A stretch of 64,000 bases of DNA. Origin: Paenibacillus alvei DSM 29 (GTDB taxonomy: Bacteria > Bacillota > Bacilli > Paenibacillales > Paenibacillaceae). Location: positions 1 through 64,000 of the forward strand of contig NZ_AMBZ01000005.1 of NCBI RefSeq assembly GCF_000293805.1, given 5' to 3'. Below, one piece after another: positions 41,191 through 49,970 of this stretch. Under the pieces are notes generated by a model. That model was not told the DNA's origin and did not search any database. It saw only the letters and a list, made by a program, of their open reading frames with translations. The translations under genes and the position numbers were made by a program. Numbering within the stretch: position 1 is the stretch's first letter; each line of letters starts with the position of its first letter.

Positions 41191-41494
41191 TCAAGAAACC
41201 TCCAAACTCAATCACTCAAGACCACGCATGTAGTTATACTCATGCTATAATTGTACTTTTATAATGTCAACCTCTTTTGTACAGAACGGGTTAGTTGCTG
41301 TTGCTGCAGGAATGATAATCAATAAAAAGAACCCATGCAATCCCGTTCCAAGGACTGCGTGGGCCTAATTTACAAAACCTAAGCTAATTGTTCAACCTAT
41401 TATTTTTTACCGCTGCTTTCAAAATTTCGATTCTCTTTTTTAGACATATTTGATGAGGTGGAAATACTGTATTTGTAATCAACAGAAAATGTAT
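41191..41494. other. Gap between blaI-like gene and array member 3
   Basis: This stretch holds the blaI promoter region (minus-strand TTGACA near 41268 and a TATAAC near 41232) and the terminator of array member 3 at 41332-41363. The part from 41395 to 41494 is AT-rich and shows nothing else. Confidence 0.4.
41332..41363 (-). terminator. Terminator of array member 3
   Basis: CCCACGCA (minus strand) pairs with TGCATGGG with one mismatch, and TTCTTTTTATT follows. It is 131 bp after the stop codon. Confidence 0.65.
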
Positions 41495-42259
41495 TTATTT
41501 CTTAACCATCGTCTTTGCAAGCTTGATCAGGTCTTCCTTTGTCAGCGGATTCTCAGGATTGGTTGAAATCGAGAACCCTTTACCCTGTTCATACCAACTT
41601 AATGTGTTACTAATAAATTTTGAATCAAGTTTTGGATTTTCCTTTTTCACATCCGCAGCAATTTTGTAGGCAAATCCTTTTTCTTTCTTATCCATTTCTT
41701 CAATCCGATAACTCGAGAACTGTATATAATCCTTTCCGTTTACGAAACGTAACTGGATCATATTCGTATCCTTCCACTCAAGCTTCTTTGAATACACCTT
41801 TTTACCGAGCTTTTTAGCCTCAGACATTACGGCTGCCGCATACTCATTTGTATACGGCCCTACAACAATAACCCCGTCGTACGTATAGCTCTTCGACAGG
41901 TCAGCAGGCTTCTGTGGAGCCGGCTCTTTTATAACACGCAATAACTTCTCATAGTCCTCGTATCTCTCATATCGTGGATTAAAGTTGCCATAACCAAAAA
42001 CCTCAAATCCCTTTGGCTGAAAACTGCTGTATATTAGATACATATCACACGGATTTTTTTCCAACAGTTTGTCAAGTTTAGCCTTCTCTGCTTGCTCCAA
42101 CTTCTCGCCTTCACTTGCAGCCATTGGTTTCGTTGCTGCTGTCTTCAAGTTGATGCCGCTTATAGCATGATCTGACGCTGTGCCTGACATGAGGTGCATG
42201 GATCCGAACAATAGAATGCTGCATAGTGAAGCAATTGCTATTTTCATCTTCGTATTCAT
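41495..42259 (-). CDS. Secreted DUF4367-like protein, array member 3
   Basis: From ATG 42259 the product has 254 residues with a signal peptide (MNTKMKIAIASLCSILLFGSMHLMSG), a Lys/Glu-rich helix (EGEKLEQAEKAKLDKLLEKNP), and a C-terminus NTLSWYEQGKGFSISTNPENPLTKEDLIKLAKTMVKK shared with members 4 and 5. It stands alone between its own promoter (42309-42336) and terminator. Confidence 0.75.
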   Translation of the reverse strand: MNTKMKIAIASLCSILLFGSMHLMSGTASDHAISGINLKTAATKPMAASEGEKLEQAEKAKLDKLLEKNPCDMYLIYSSFQPKGFEVFGYGNFNPRYERYEDYEKLLRVIKEPAPQKPADLSKSYTYDGVIVVGPYTNEYAAAVMSEAKKLGKKVYSKKLEWKDTNMIQLRFVNGKDYIQFSSYRIEEMDKKEKGFAYKIAADVKKENPKLDSKFISNTLSWYEQGKGFSISTNPENPLTKEDLIKLAKTMVKK

Positions 42260-42308
42260 ATAAAATCGCACCTTTCCTGTATTAGTATGTAATATCTACC
42301 ATTTATAT

Positions 42309-42336
42309 AACAATTTCAACCATTTGATTTGTGACA
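42309..42336 (-). promoter_or_regulatory. ECF-like promoter of array member 3
   Basis: The minus strand reads TGTCACAAA, 14 bp, TTGTTATATAAAT. It matches the member 4 promoter in both boxes and in spacing. Confidence 0.6.
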
Positions 42337-42362
42337 TGACTTTCAATCGAAGAAACGCAAAT

Positions 42363-42404
42363 ACCCCCAGGTTAGACATGCTGATCCACGTCTTCCCTGA
42401 GGGT
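42363..42404 (-). terminator. Terminator of array member 4
   Basis: ACCCTCAGG (minus strand) pairs with CCTGGGGGT, with an inner AGAC/GTCT stem. It shares the CTCAGGGAAGACGT block with the terminator of member 5. Confidence 0.75.
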
Positions 42405-42452
42405 GTTCAATATCGGACTATCTTACGTTTCGTATCAATAACAGGAGGCTTC

Positions 42453-43234
42453 TTACTTTTTGACCATCGTTTTTGCCAACTTGATCATATCTTCCTTCGT
42501 CATTGGATTCTTTGGATTCGTATGAACGGAAAGCAACTTGCCGTGTTGGATCCAAACCAACGAATTTACTAGATATTTCTCGTCTACATATGGATTATCT
42601 TTTTTCATTTTTTCCGCGCTTGTATAGGTATACTCTTGACTAAAATTTTTCTTATCCACCGCATCAGGCTTCCTACTGCTTATTTTGATAAAATTGTCTC
42701 CATTTTTGAATTCTAATTTGGTTTCATTTGTGATTGTCCAGTTAAGCTTTTTAGAGTAAATCTGTTTTTTAATTTTTTCGCTTCTGCTTTCAATTGCGCA
42801 GAATAATCTGTGCTGTATGGTCCTATCATCTCTGCCTCGGAGAAGACATATCCCTTAGGCAAGTTAGCAGGTTGTTGCAGCGTTGCCTCCTTCAAACTGG
42901 CTGCTTTCTTCAGATAGTCTTCATATTTATTAAATTTCGGCCTGGTGTTGCCCATCATGTAGACTTCCACACTGCCTTTGACTTTTGTCAATTCTTTACT
43001 TACATACACAATATAGGTATCATCCGGATTTTTTTCAAGCAATTTGGTAATCCTATCCTGTTCTGCTTTCTCCAGCTTTTCACCTTCAGTCATGGTCTTT
43101 GGTTTAGCTGCTGCCGTCTTCAGCGTAATATCGCTTATCGAACGAGAAGATGCTGCCTCTGCTGCGAGATTCATCGAACCGATTAATAAAATCCCGCTTA
43201 TTGTTGCGATTGCTATTTTCATCGTCATTTTCAT
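42453..43234 (-). pseudogene. Secreted DUF4367-like protein, array member 4, frameshifted
   Basis: ATG 43234 opens a signal peptide (MKMTMKIAIATISGILLIGSMNLAAEAA) and a normal N-terminal half up to EAKKLKN, after which the frame stops at 42713. One A added to the A6 run near 42768 restores KKQIYSKKLNWTITNETKLEF... and joins the C-terminal half, which ends MTKEDMIKLAKTMVKK at 42453. The repaired protein has about 260 residues, like its paralogues. This is either a recent lesion or a consensus error. Confidence 0.8.
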
Positions 43235-43283
43235 TTCAAATTACTCCCTTCTTGTTTTAACGTGGAATAGTATCTATTTATAT

Positions 43284-43311
43284 AACAATTTTCAGTATGC
43301 CATTTGTGACA
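43284..43311 (-). promoter_or_regulatory. ECF-like promoter of array member 4
   Basis: The minus strand reads TGTCACAAA, 14 bp, TTGTTATATAAAT. It lies 50 bp before the start codon, as does its counterpart at 42309. Confidence 0.6.
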
Positions 43312-43341
43312 TCATTTTCAGTAGTCCATGAAACAAAAACA

Positions 43342-43383
43342 ACCCTCAGATTAAGACATTCTCTCTACGTCTTCCCTGAGGGT
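43342..43383 (-). terminator. Terminator of array member 5
   Basis: ACCCTCAG and CTGAGGGT form a perfect stem with an inner AAGAC/GTCTT, and the minus strand continues TGTTTTTG. Confidence 0.85.
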
Positions 43384-43432
43384 CGTTTATATCAAAGTAA
43401 CTACTGTTATTCACCGTAAAATGAAATCTTTT

Positions 43433-44206
43433 TTATTTTTTGACCATTGTCTTTGCAAGCTTGATCAGGTCTTCTTTTGTTAAGGGGTTTCCCGGATCCG
43501 TTTCAATCTTGAATTGTTTTCCTTTTTCAAACCAAATGAGCATATTTTTGGGGTCTTTCTCATACACTTTATTTTTCTTACTTAACTCCTCAGCAGTCTG
43601 ATAGACGTAGCCTTTTTGATTTACAACCTCATTAGGATCCAGACGCATATAGCCTAATATTAGTTTATGCTCCCCATTCGCATACTCTAGTTCGATTCCT
43701 CTCGCGTGCACCCAGTTAATCTTTTTGGAGTAAACCTGCTTTCCAAGCTTTTTAGCTTCAGCCTTCATTTCAGCAAAATACTCCCCGCTATTTGGTCCCT
43801 TCATTGCTGCCTTTACAAATTCATATCCTTCCGGCAGATCTGCCGGTTGCTGCAGCACGCCGTCTTTTAAAGTAGACGCCTTCTTAAGATAGTCCTTATA
43901 ACTGTCATATTTTGGCCAAACATTGCCCTTGAAGAACACCTCTATTCCTTTTGTTTTCGTTAATTCATTACTGACATATACCGCATACAGATCCTCTGGA
44001 TTTTTAGCCAGCAACTTGTCAATTTTAGCAGTTTCTTCTTTTTCTAGCTTCTCCGCCTTACTTTCATTCTTCTTATTAGCAGCCGCTATCTTCATCATCA
44101 TTTCGCTTGGAGCAAGAGACGGCGCAGCCAAAGCCGTAAAATGCACGGAACTTATAAATAAAATTCCACTAAGCGTCGCAATCGTCATTTTCATTGTCGT
44201 CTTCAT
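43433..44206 (-). CDS. Secreted DUF4367-like protein, array member 5
   Basis: The 257-residue protein has a signal peptide (MKTTMKMTIATLSGILFISSVHFTALAA), a charged helix (NESKAEKLEKEETAKIDKLLAKNPEDLYAVYVS), the DLPEGYEFVKAAMKGPNSGEYFAEM centre and the ending MLIWFEKGKQFKIETDPGNPLTKEDLIKLAKTMVKK. It is the intact reference copy for the broken member 4. Its own promoter is at 44264-44292 and its terminator at 43342-43383. Confidence 0.78.
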   Translation of the reverse strand: MKTTMKMTIATLSGILFISSVHFTALAAPSLAPSEMMMKIAAANKKNESKAEKLEKEETAKIDKLLAKNPEDLYAVYVSNELTKTKGIEVFFKGNVWPKYDSYKDYLKKASTLKDGVLQQPADLPEGYEFVKAAMKGPNSGEYFAEMKAEAKKLGKQVYSKKINWVHARGIELEYANGEHKLILGYMRLDPNEVVNQKGYVYQTAEELSKKNKVYEKDPKNMLIWFEKGKQFKIETDPGNPLTKEDLIKLAKTMVKK

Positions 44207-44263
44207 ATTGATAGTTCTCCTCTCTGTTTTTCATATCGCAGAGCTAATTTCCACTTTACCTAC

Positions 44264-44292
44264 TTAACAACATAAAACTTTTGTTTGTGACA
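44264..44292 (-). promoter_or_regulatory. ECF-like promoter of array member 5
   Basis: The minus strand reads TGTCACAAA, 13 bp, TTGTTAAGTAG. The boxes match the other three array promoters, while the sequence between them differs, which argues that the boxes themselves are under selection. Confidence 0.55.
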
Positions 44293-44323
44293 TAAACTAA
44301 AAATTACTTTGTACAAAAAATAA

Positions 44324-44363
44324 CCCCCAGAAAAACTGCTAACCTTTCACGGCTTCTCCGGGG
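44324..44363 (-). terminator. Orphan terminator related to the array terminators
   Basis: On the minus strand CCCCGGAGAA pairs with TTCTGGGG, with one bulge, and TTATTTTTTG follows. GGAGAAG recurs in the blaI terminator. No clear gene lies in front of it. Confidence 0.6.
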
Positions 44364-44489
44364 ATTGCTCGATATATTTCGTCAGATTGCGAAACCTTTC
44401 TTCGTGCGAATATGGGCATGTCCCCCTATGCATAACAATCTCCATAATCCATTTTGCGACAGACTTCTAGCAATTCCAGACATAAAAAA

Positions 44490-44532
44490 CTCCCCCAAAG
44501 GAATACTTAGCATGTAAGTTCCTTTGAGGGAG
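44490..44532 (-). terminator. Terminator of ispH
   Basis: CTCCCTCAAAGGAA pairs with TTCCTTTGGGGGAG (minus strand, one mismatch) and is followed by TTTTTTATG. It lies 150 bp after the stop codon. Confidence 0.85.
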
Positions 44533-44681
44533 CCGTGCTCATTTGCCATTACATGTTACACATGCAGACTTTATGATATGAAGTTACATTACTTTGGATC
44601 GAAGCCCGCTTCTGCAACGGGATTCACTGAGCCCCTGTTCTTCTATATTTCTACGTACCAGCTAGTCCCTTTGTTTCATCT

Positions 44682-45632
44682 TTACGATTTTGACTTCGTT
44701 CGAACAGGAGGAAGCAGCTTCTTCATATTCACGGTACGCTTCTTCTCCCATGTTTCCGGGTTCGCCTCGTCGAACTGCTCCAAATACGCAATGACTTCCT
44801 TCGTAATTGGCGTCGGCGTCGAAGCGCCGGAGGTTACACCGATCTTCTTAACGCCACGCAGCCATTCCACATCCAGCTCGGACAGATCGCCAATGCGGTA
44901 TGCCTTCGTTCCGCCAATCTCCTCCGACACCTGAGCAAGACGATTCGAGTTATTGCTGCGAGGGTCGCCGACGACGATAACGAGATCGCATTCTCCCGCT
45001 TGTTCAGCAACTGCAGCTTGCCGAACCTGTGTCGCCATACAAATTTCGTTATGGATTTCGGCCGTCGGGAATTTCTCAACCAGCCGATTCATAATATGCT
45101 TAATATCCCACTGGCTCATCGTCGTCTGATTCGTAATAATAATTTTGTCTGTCGCCAATTGAAGCGTCGGAACTTCTTCTTCTCGTTCGATCAAGTGTAC
45201 CTTGTCCGGTGCGACACCTATCGCCCCTTCAGGCTCCGGATGCCCTTTCTTCCCGATGTAAATAACCTCGTAGCCGTCGGCCGTCTTCTCTCGAATTAAA
45301 TCATGAGTACGCGTTACATCCGGACAAGTAGCGTCGACCGTAGTAAGCCCCTTCTCGCGAGCCTTGCGTCGAACTTCTGGCGACACGCCATGTGCCGTGA
45401 AGATAATTGTCCCAGATTCCACCTGATCCAGTATTTCCATCCGGTTCGGGCCATCAAGCGTAATAATTCCTTCATCCTCAAATGCGTTTGTCACATGACT
45501 GTTATGCACAATCATGCCCAATATATAAATAGGCCGCGGCAAATCCAAATTGCGTGCTGTTTGCTGCGCAATGACCATTGCATCAACAACGCCATAGCAA
45601 TAACCGCGCGGTGTTATTTTCTTTACTTCCAC
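44682..45632 (-). CDS. ispH: 4-hydroxy-3-methylbut-2-enyl diphosphate reductase
   Basis: IspH is the [4Fe-4S] enzyme of the last MEP-pathway step and makes IPP and DMAPP. The GTG at 45632 gives 316 residues, the length of Bacillus IspH, with AGGTG upstream. The cluster ligands are Cys12 ([10 protein letters not shown]), the Cys of DATCPDV and the Cys of [29 protein letters not shown] and GASTPTP are also present. A TTG/ATG start farther upstream would only add an unconserved tail. Confidence 0.95.
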   Translation of the reverse strand: MEVKKITPRGYCYGVVDAMVIAQQTARNLDLPRPIYILGMIVHNSHVTNAFEDEGIITLDGPNRMEILDQVESGTIIFTAHGVSPEVRRKAREKGLTTVDATCPDVTRTHDLIREKTADGYEVIYIGKKGHPEPEGAIGVAPDKVHLIEREEEVPTLQLATDKIIITNQTTMSQWDIKHIMNRLVEKFPTAEIHNEICMATQVRQAAVAEQAGECDLVIVVGDPRSNNSNRLAQVSEEIGGTKAYRIGDLSELDVEWLRGVKKIGVTSGASTPTPITKEVIAYLEQFDEANPETWEKKRTVNMKKLLPPVRTKSKS

Positions 45633-45713
45633 AAGTACACCTGCTTCCCTTCCAATCGCTTCGTTTGCTGGCAGAGCTGTGTCTACACCCGCTGCGAGCA
45701 TCCGGCATCTCCA

Positions 45714-47183
45714 TTATACCGGAATTTCCTCACTCGCGTCGACCGAGGTAAGCGGCAGCCAAATGATGAACGTCGTTCCTTCTCCAGGCTTCGTAACCAC
45801 TTCTACAGAACCGCGATGCTCATCAATAATCCACTTTGCAATCGACAGACCGAGCCCTGTACCCGAAGTCACGCCGCGAGATACGTCTGCACGATAGAAT
45901 CGTTCAAAAATATACGGAACTTCCTTCTGATTCATGCCCATGCCTGTATCCTGCACCTTCAAGCCAATCTGATCATCTTGTAAAATAGCATCAAGACGAA
46001 CAAATCCGCTATCCGTGTATTTAAAGGCATTTTCGATAAATATAAACAGCATCTGCTGCAAATAATCTTTGTTTCCCCACACCACTCGATCCTCGATTGC
46101 CGAAATATCTCCAAGTATCCACTCTGCCTTGCGCGGCAGGAACTGCGCCCTGCGCACCACCTCTTCCACAAGCGGCTTCAATTCGAGTATGGACTTCTCC
46201 ATCACATAGCCCGCATCCGCACGAGCCAAGGACAGCATATCATTGACGAGCCTGCTCATCCGGCGCGATTCATCAGAAATATCACTCAGCGCCTCCATGG
46301 ACATCTGCTGCTTGTCAGCTTCCGTAAGGGCAAGAGAGCCTCCCTCCTGGAGCCACATCTTTGCAAGCAGATCCACATTTCCGCGTATCGTCGTCAGCGG
46401 TGTACGCAGCTCATGCGAGGCATCAGATACGAATCTGCGCTGAGCCCGATAGGCTTCGTCAAGCTCATTGTAAAAAGCCTCCATGCGCCCAAGCATACTG
46501 TTAATCCTGTCGGTCAATTGGCCAATCTCATCATCCGGCGGCCCTACACGCGGAATTCTCACGCTTAGATCCGCGCCTTTCTGAATCCGATCGGTCGCTC
46601 TAATGATGTTCCCAATCGGGCGAAGTGATTTCTGCGCCAGGAACAGCCCTAGCGAGAATGCCAGCACCACCGTAACCATGGAGGCCACAATCAGAATGCT
46701 CCGCAATTCACGCATAAATCTAGATTCATGTCCGGTATATGCAGCAACTTGCACCGCCCCGATAATTGAATCGTTATTCTCTAATCTAATCGGCTGTTCA
46801 TATACGAGAAATTGAAGCGACTGCACCTCAACCTTGCGAATGCCTGCTTGAATCTGATTGACATTCGTCGGAACCGGCAGCTTCAAACCTAACGACTTCA
46901 AATTATCAGAACGAATAAGCTTGCCTGAACTGAAATTAATCGTTTGGAAGAACACTTCTTCATTGTTTAACCGATTGGATTTCTGAACATCCCAATTTAG
47001 CTGTGAACGTTCCCAGTCGATAGTCGGGTAGATGTACAATTGATCCATTTGATTCGTAATACGCGCCTTAACATCCCGATAAAGGTTGTAATCGACAAAT
47101 GTATAAATCGCGATGCCGAACAAAAACAAGGTAAAGGCAAGCAACGCTGAATACCAAACTGTAAGCCGCAATCGAATCGACAT
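45714..47183 (-). CDS. Membrane sensor histidine kinase
   Basis: The 489-residue kinase has TM1 (about 8-30), an extracellular sensor of about 130 residues, TM2 (163-183), a HAMP domain (184-236), and the phospho-acceptor His257 in SHELRTPLTTIRGN. The HATPase domain contains NAFKYTDSG and GTGLGLSIAKWIIDEH. It belongs to the OmpR-linked HisKA class and follows its response regulator by 4 bp. The neighbouring htrA suggests an envelope-stress input like CssRS, but the sensor domain is not diagnostic. Confidence 0.93.
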   Translation of the reverse strand: MSIRLRLTVWYSALLAFTLFLFGIAIYTFVDYNLYRDVKARITNQMDQLYIYPTIDWERSQLNWDVQKSNRLNNEEVFFQTINFSSGKLIRSDNLKSLGLKLPVPTNVNQIQAGIRKVEVQSLQFLVYEQPIRLENNDSIIGAVQVAAYTGHESRFMRELRSILIVASMVTVVLAFSLGLFLAQKSLRPIGNIIRATDRIQKGADLSVRIPRVGPPDDEIGQLTDRINSMLGRMEAFYNELDEAYRAQRRFVSDASHELRTPLTTIRGNVDLLAKMWLQEGGSLALTEADKQQMSMEALSDISDESRRMSRLVNDMLSLARADAGYVMEKSILELKPLVEEVVRRAQFLPRKAEWILGDISAIEDRVVWGNKDYLQQMLFIFIENAFKYTDSGFVRLDAILQDDQIGLKVQDTGMGMNQKEVPYIFERFYRADVSRGVTSGTGLGLSIAKWIIDEHRGSVEVVTKPGEGTTFIIWLPLTSVDASEEIPV

Positions 47184-47187
47184 TGAT

Positions 47188-47877
47188 TTAGCTGTCCCCT
47201 CTCAATACATAGCCCGTCCCGCGAATCGTTAGTATGATGCGTTTGCCTCCATGCTCTTCCGTCTTCTGGCGAAGCATTGCAATGTATACTTCCAGTACAT
47301 TGGATTCACCGCTGTAGTCGTATCCCCATATTTTCTCCATAATCATATCACGCGGCAGCACCCGCTTCGGATTTTGCATGAACAGATGGAGCAATTCGAA
47401 TTCCTTCGCTGTCAGCTCGATTGCCTTGCCGTCCCGCTGCACCTCGCGTGTATGCAAGTCGAGCACAACATCCTCGAACGTCAATCGATGCGATCCACCC
47501 TCATTGTCACTGCGACGCCTCAGCAAGGCACGTACACGCGCAAGAAGCTCTTCAAGCGCAAAGGGCTTCACCAAGTAATCATCCGCCCCATTATCCAATC
47601 CCTTCACGCGATCCTGCACTTCATCCTTAGCCGTCAACATAAGTACAGGCACTGAGCTGCCGCCTTCACGCATACGACGGCATACTTCCCAACCATCGAC
47701 TTCCGGCATCATAACATCCAAAATAACCATATCCGGTTCATGCAGCATCATATCCCGAAGTCCTTCTGCTCCATTCGAAGCCGTTCGCACCTCGAAGCCT
47801 TCAAATACTAACCCTCTTCGAAGCATCGAGGTAATTTTCTCATCATCATCAATGACCAATATCGTCGATCGCATCAT
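47188..47877 (-). CDS. OmpR-family response regulator
   Basis: From ATG 47877 (AGGAG upstream) the 229-residue protein has a receiver domain (phospho-Asp in PDMVILDVMMPEVDGWEVCRRM, Lys in NGADDYLVKPFALEELLARVRALLRR) and a winged-helix output domain (LTAKEFELLHLFMQNPKRVLPRDMIMEKIWGYDY...GKRIILTIRGTGYVL). It is the partner of the kinase at 45714. htrA, 176 bp upstream and in the same direction, is a plausible target. Confidence 0.95.
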   Translation of the reverse strand: MMRSTILVIDDDEKITSMLRRGLVFEGFEVRTASNGAEGLRDMMLHEPDMVILDVMMPEVDGWEVCRRMREGGSSVPVLMLTAKDEVQDRVKGLDNGADDYLVKPFALEELLARVRALLRRRSDNEGGSHRLTFEDVVLDLHTREVQRDGKAIELTAKEFELLHLFMQNPKRVLPRDMIMEKIWGYDYSGESNVLEVYIAMLRQKTEEHGGKRIILTIRGTGYVLRGDS

Positions 47878-47946
47878 TCTCAACTCCTAATTCCTATTTT
47901 CATCAAATATTGCAAATCATTTTCCATTCTTCCAATTAAAGCGAAA

Positions 47947-47984
47947 AGGAAGCCAGTAATCGCCGTAGCCATTCTGTGCTTCCT
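47947..47984 (-). terminator. Terminator of htrA
   Basis: AGGAAGC and GCTTCCT form a 7-bp stem, and the minus strand continues TTTTCGCTTT. It separates htrA from the response regulator. Confidence 0.55.
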
Positions 47985-48052
47985 ATCCTTATACTTTAAG
48001 GGGATGCGCCCTTCATGTGTCATTGTTCATGTCGAGACGCACTCCCTTCCCC

Positions 48053-49687
48053 TTATTGCTGTAATTGTTTTGCAAATTTATTCTTATCGCCAATCTTCAC
48101 ACTTACATCAATGGACTTGCCATTGCGTACAACTTGAAGCTTAGCCGTATCTCCAACCTTTTTCTTACTAATTTGCTCAATTAGCTCTTCCTTGGTTGTA
48201 AATTTAGCGCCATCCATGCCAGTAATGATATCGTAAGCACGCAGGTCTGCCTCATATGCAGGCGAGCCGAACAACACTTCACTTACGAGAGAACCTTTAA
48301 TCAAATTCATACCCAATCGATCTGCAATATCATCTGTCATCGTAATCAATGTTGCGCCGATAAATGGAAGAGGCTCCTTTGGAATCTCGCGCTTGTTCTT
48401 CAAGTCTTCCACAACTTTGCTGATTACATTGGATGGAATGGCAAAGCCAATTCCTTGCGCTTGACGGCTTACCGCCACATTCATGCCGATAACTTCACCT
48501 TGCATATTCAACAGCGGTCCTCCAGAGTTACCTGGATTAATGGATGCATCCGTCTGAAGCAAGTGCTGGTATTCACGCGCGCTGCCGTTATCGTCAACAT
48601 TGATTTTGCGTTCACGCGCACTCAGAACACCAACGGTTACCGTATGATCAAATCCGGACGGGTTGCCAATCGCAACGAGCCAGTCTCCAATTTGCGTTGC
48701 ATCGGAATTGCCAAGGCTAACGGTCGGAAGATCGCCATTGCTTTTAATTTTCAATACAGCCAAGTCCAAATCCTTGCTCTGCCCCAGCAATTCCGCCTTA
48801 AGCGGCTCCTTGCTCCCTTCAACCTGTACTTGAATGGTCTCCGCACCTTCAATAACGTGCTGATTCGTCAAAATATATCCCTCTTTATCGAAAATGAATC
48901 CTGTACCGATTCCAAGAGGCTGAAGCTTCGGCTTCACATCTTGACGGGAATTGTCATTGCCGTAGCTGTCTCCAAAGAATTGGCGGAAGAACGGATCGTT
49001 CATCCATGGGTTGTTGCCCCCGCTCTGGCCGCTTGTAGTAGCAAATGTTTCAATCTTCACTACAGCTGGACTCGCCTTCTTAAATACGTCGGCCACACTG
49101 TTCGAGCCGTTAGGCAGCGTAGTTCCCGGACCATTCGTTTGGACTGCATTCGCTGCGCTGCTTCCCGCTCCTTCACCAGCAAGCGCGGTGCCGCCCGTGA
49201 ACAGATTCGCCTTGTCAGCTGTAACCATAAGTGCCGTTATAACTAAGGCCCCTGCCATGAAGGAGGCGAACATAGCCTTAAACGATGTTCCACCCTTGCG
49301 CTTTGACTCCTTGAAGTTCCAACCACCTTGCGGCGGAGCGGATTGTCCTCCGCCATCTCCACGATTCGGAGCGGCAACACCGTTAGCTTGAGCCGATCCT
49401 TGTTGTGTAACACTGGAGAACGGCAGGGGCTTCACCGGATTTGGCGGTGTAACCTGCACATCATTCATGCGGCCAGCCGGATCTATTGATGTTGTAGTTC
49501 GCGAAGGCTCTTCTTGCTTTACCGATTGATAAGGGCCGTAGGCGTAATAATAACGTTCATTGTGCTCACCATGCTCCTGAGCTTCGTCCAGACGTCCCTC
49601 GCGCTCTTGTCGAGCGTTGTCGTCTAATTCAGATGTATGAGAATCCTTGTCGGATGCACGAAATAAATTGCGTTTTTGTTCGTCCAT
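48053..49687 (-). CDS. htrA: HtrA-like membrane-anchored serine protease
   Basis: The 544-residue protein has an acidic, disordered cytosolic head of about 135 residues, one membrane helix (138-156), a trypsin-like domain with the triad His277 (TNQHVIEG), Asp308 (KDLDLAVLKI) and Ser388 (INPGNSGGPLL), and one PDZ domain (about 440-535). It degrades misfolded secreted proteins outside the membrane. The cytosolic head is longer than in B. subtilis HtrA. AGGAGG lies before ATG 49687. Confidence 0.95.
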   Translation of the reverse strand: MDEQKRNLFRASDKDSHTSELDDNARQEREGRLDEAQEHGEHNERYYYAYGPYQSVKQEEPSRTTTSIDPAGRMNDVQVTPPNPVKPLPFSSVTQQGSAQANGVAAPNRGDGGGQSAPPQGGWNFKESKRKGGTSFKAMFASFMAGALVITALMVTADKANLFTGGTALAGEGAGSSAANAVQTNGPGTTLPNGSNSVADVFKKASPAVVKIETFATTSGQSGGNNPWMNDPFFRQFFGDSYGNDNSRQDVKPKLQPLGIGTGFIFDKEGYILTNQHVIEGAETIQVQVEGSKEPLKAELLGQSKDLDLAVLKIKSNGDLPTVSLGNSDATQIGDWLVAIGNPSGFDHTVTVGVLSARERKINVDDNGSAREYQHLLQTDASINPGNSGGPLLNMQGEVIGMNVAVSRQAQGIGFAIPSNVISKVVEDLKNKREIPKEPLPFIGATLITMTDDIADRLGMNLIKGSLVSEVLFGSPAYEADLRAYDIITGMDGAKFTTKEELIEQISKKKVGDTAKLQVVRNGKSIDVSVKIGDKNKFAKQLQQ

Positions 49688-49822
49688 TTTGCCTACCTCC
49701 TAAGTTAACTCGTATCGATGAAGTTTCATAATGATATGTTTATATAATGGATGATAAACCTTAATCCTAGCTTAAAATCATTATAAAACACCATAAAAGA
49801 TAATACGACTAAAGTTCGACAA

Positions 49823-49846
49823 AAAACAGGCCATTCGGCCTGTTTT
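49823..49846. terminator. Bidirectional terminator between liaR and htrA
   Basis: AAAACAGGCC-ATTC-GGCCTGTTTT is a perfect inverted repeat with A and T tracts on both sides, so it can end transcripts on either strand. It mainly serves the leftward liaFSR message. Confidence 0.85.
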
Positions 49847-49970
49847 GCAACTCCTGCTGCTCTATAGAATAAAAACTGGAAATTGGACGAGCAGACGCAC
49901 ACATTTGACATATCCATCAACTAGAAGCTGTTCATTCGTACCATTGCATCTATGAATAGGATAGACGAAT

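Larger units (their letters stand above)
44293..44681. other. Gap between array member 5 and ispH with two terminators
   Basis: This region carries the ispH terminator (44490-44532) and a second terminator (44324-44363) that follows no recognised gene. A 26-codon frame from ATG 44419 (MPIFARRKVSQSDEIYRAI...) ends at 44339 within that second stem. It may be a tiny gene, or the terminator may be all that is left of a sixth array unit. Confidence 0.4.

Noticed and set aside
48455-49246. Long plus-strand open frame opposite htrA
   Set aside because: It is antisense to a well-conserved protease gene, has no ribosome site or recognisable domain, and reflects codon bias of htrA.
49726-49920. Minus-strand 64-codon frame between liaR and htrA
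   Set aside because: It spans the bidirectional terminator at 49823-49846 and has no start signal or family resemblance.
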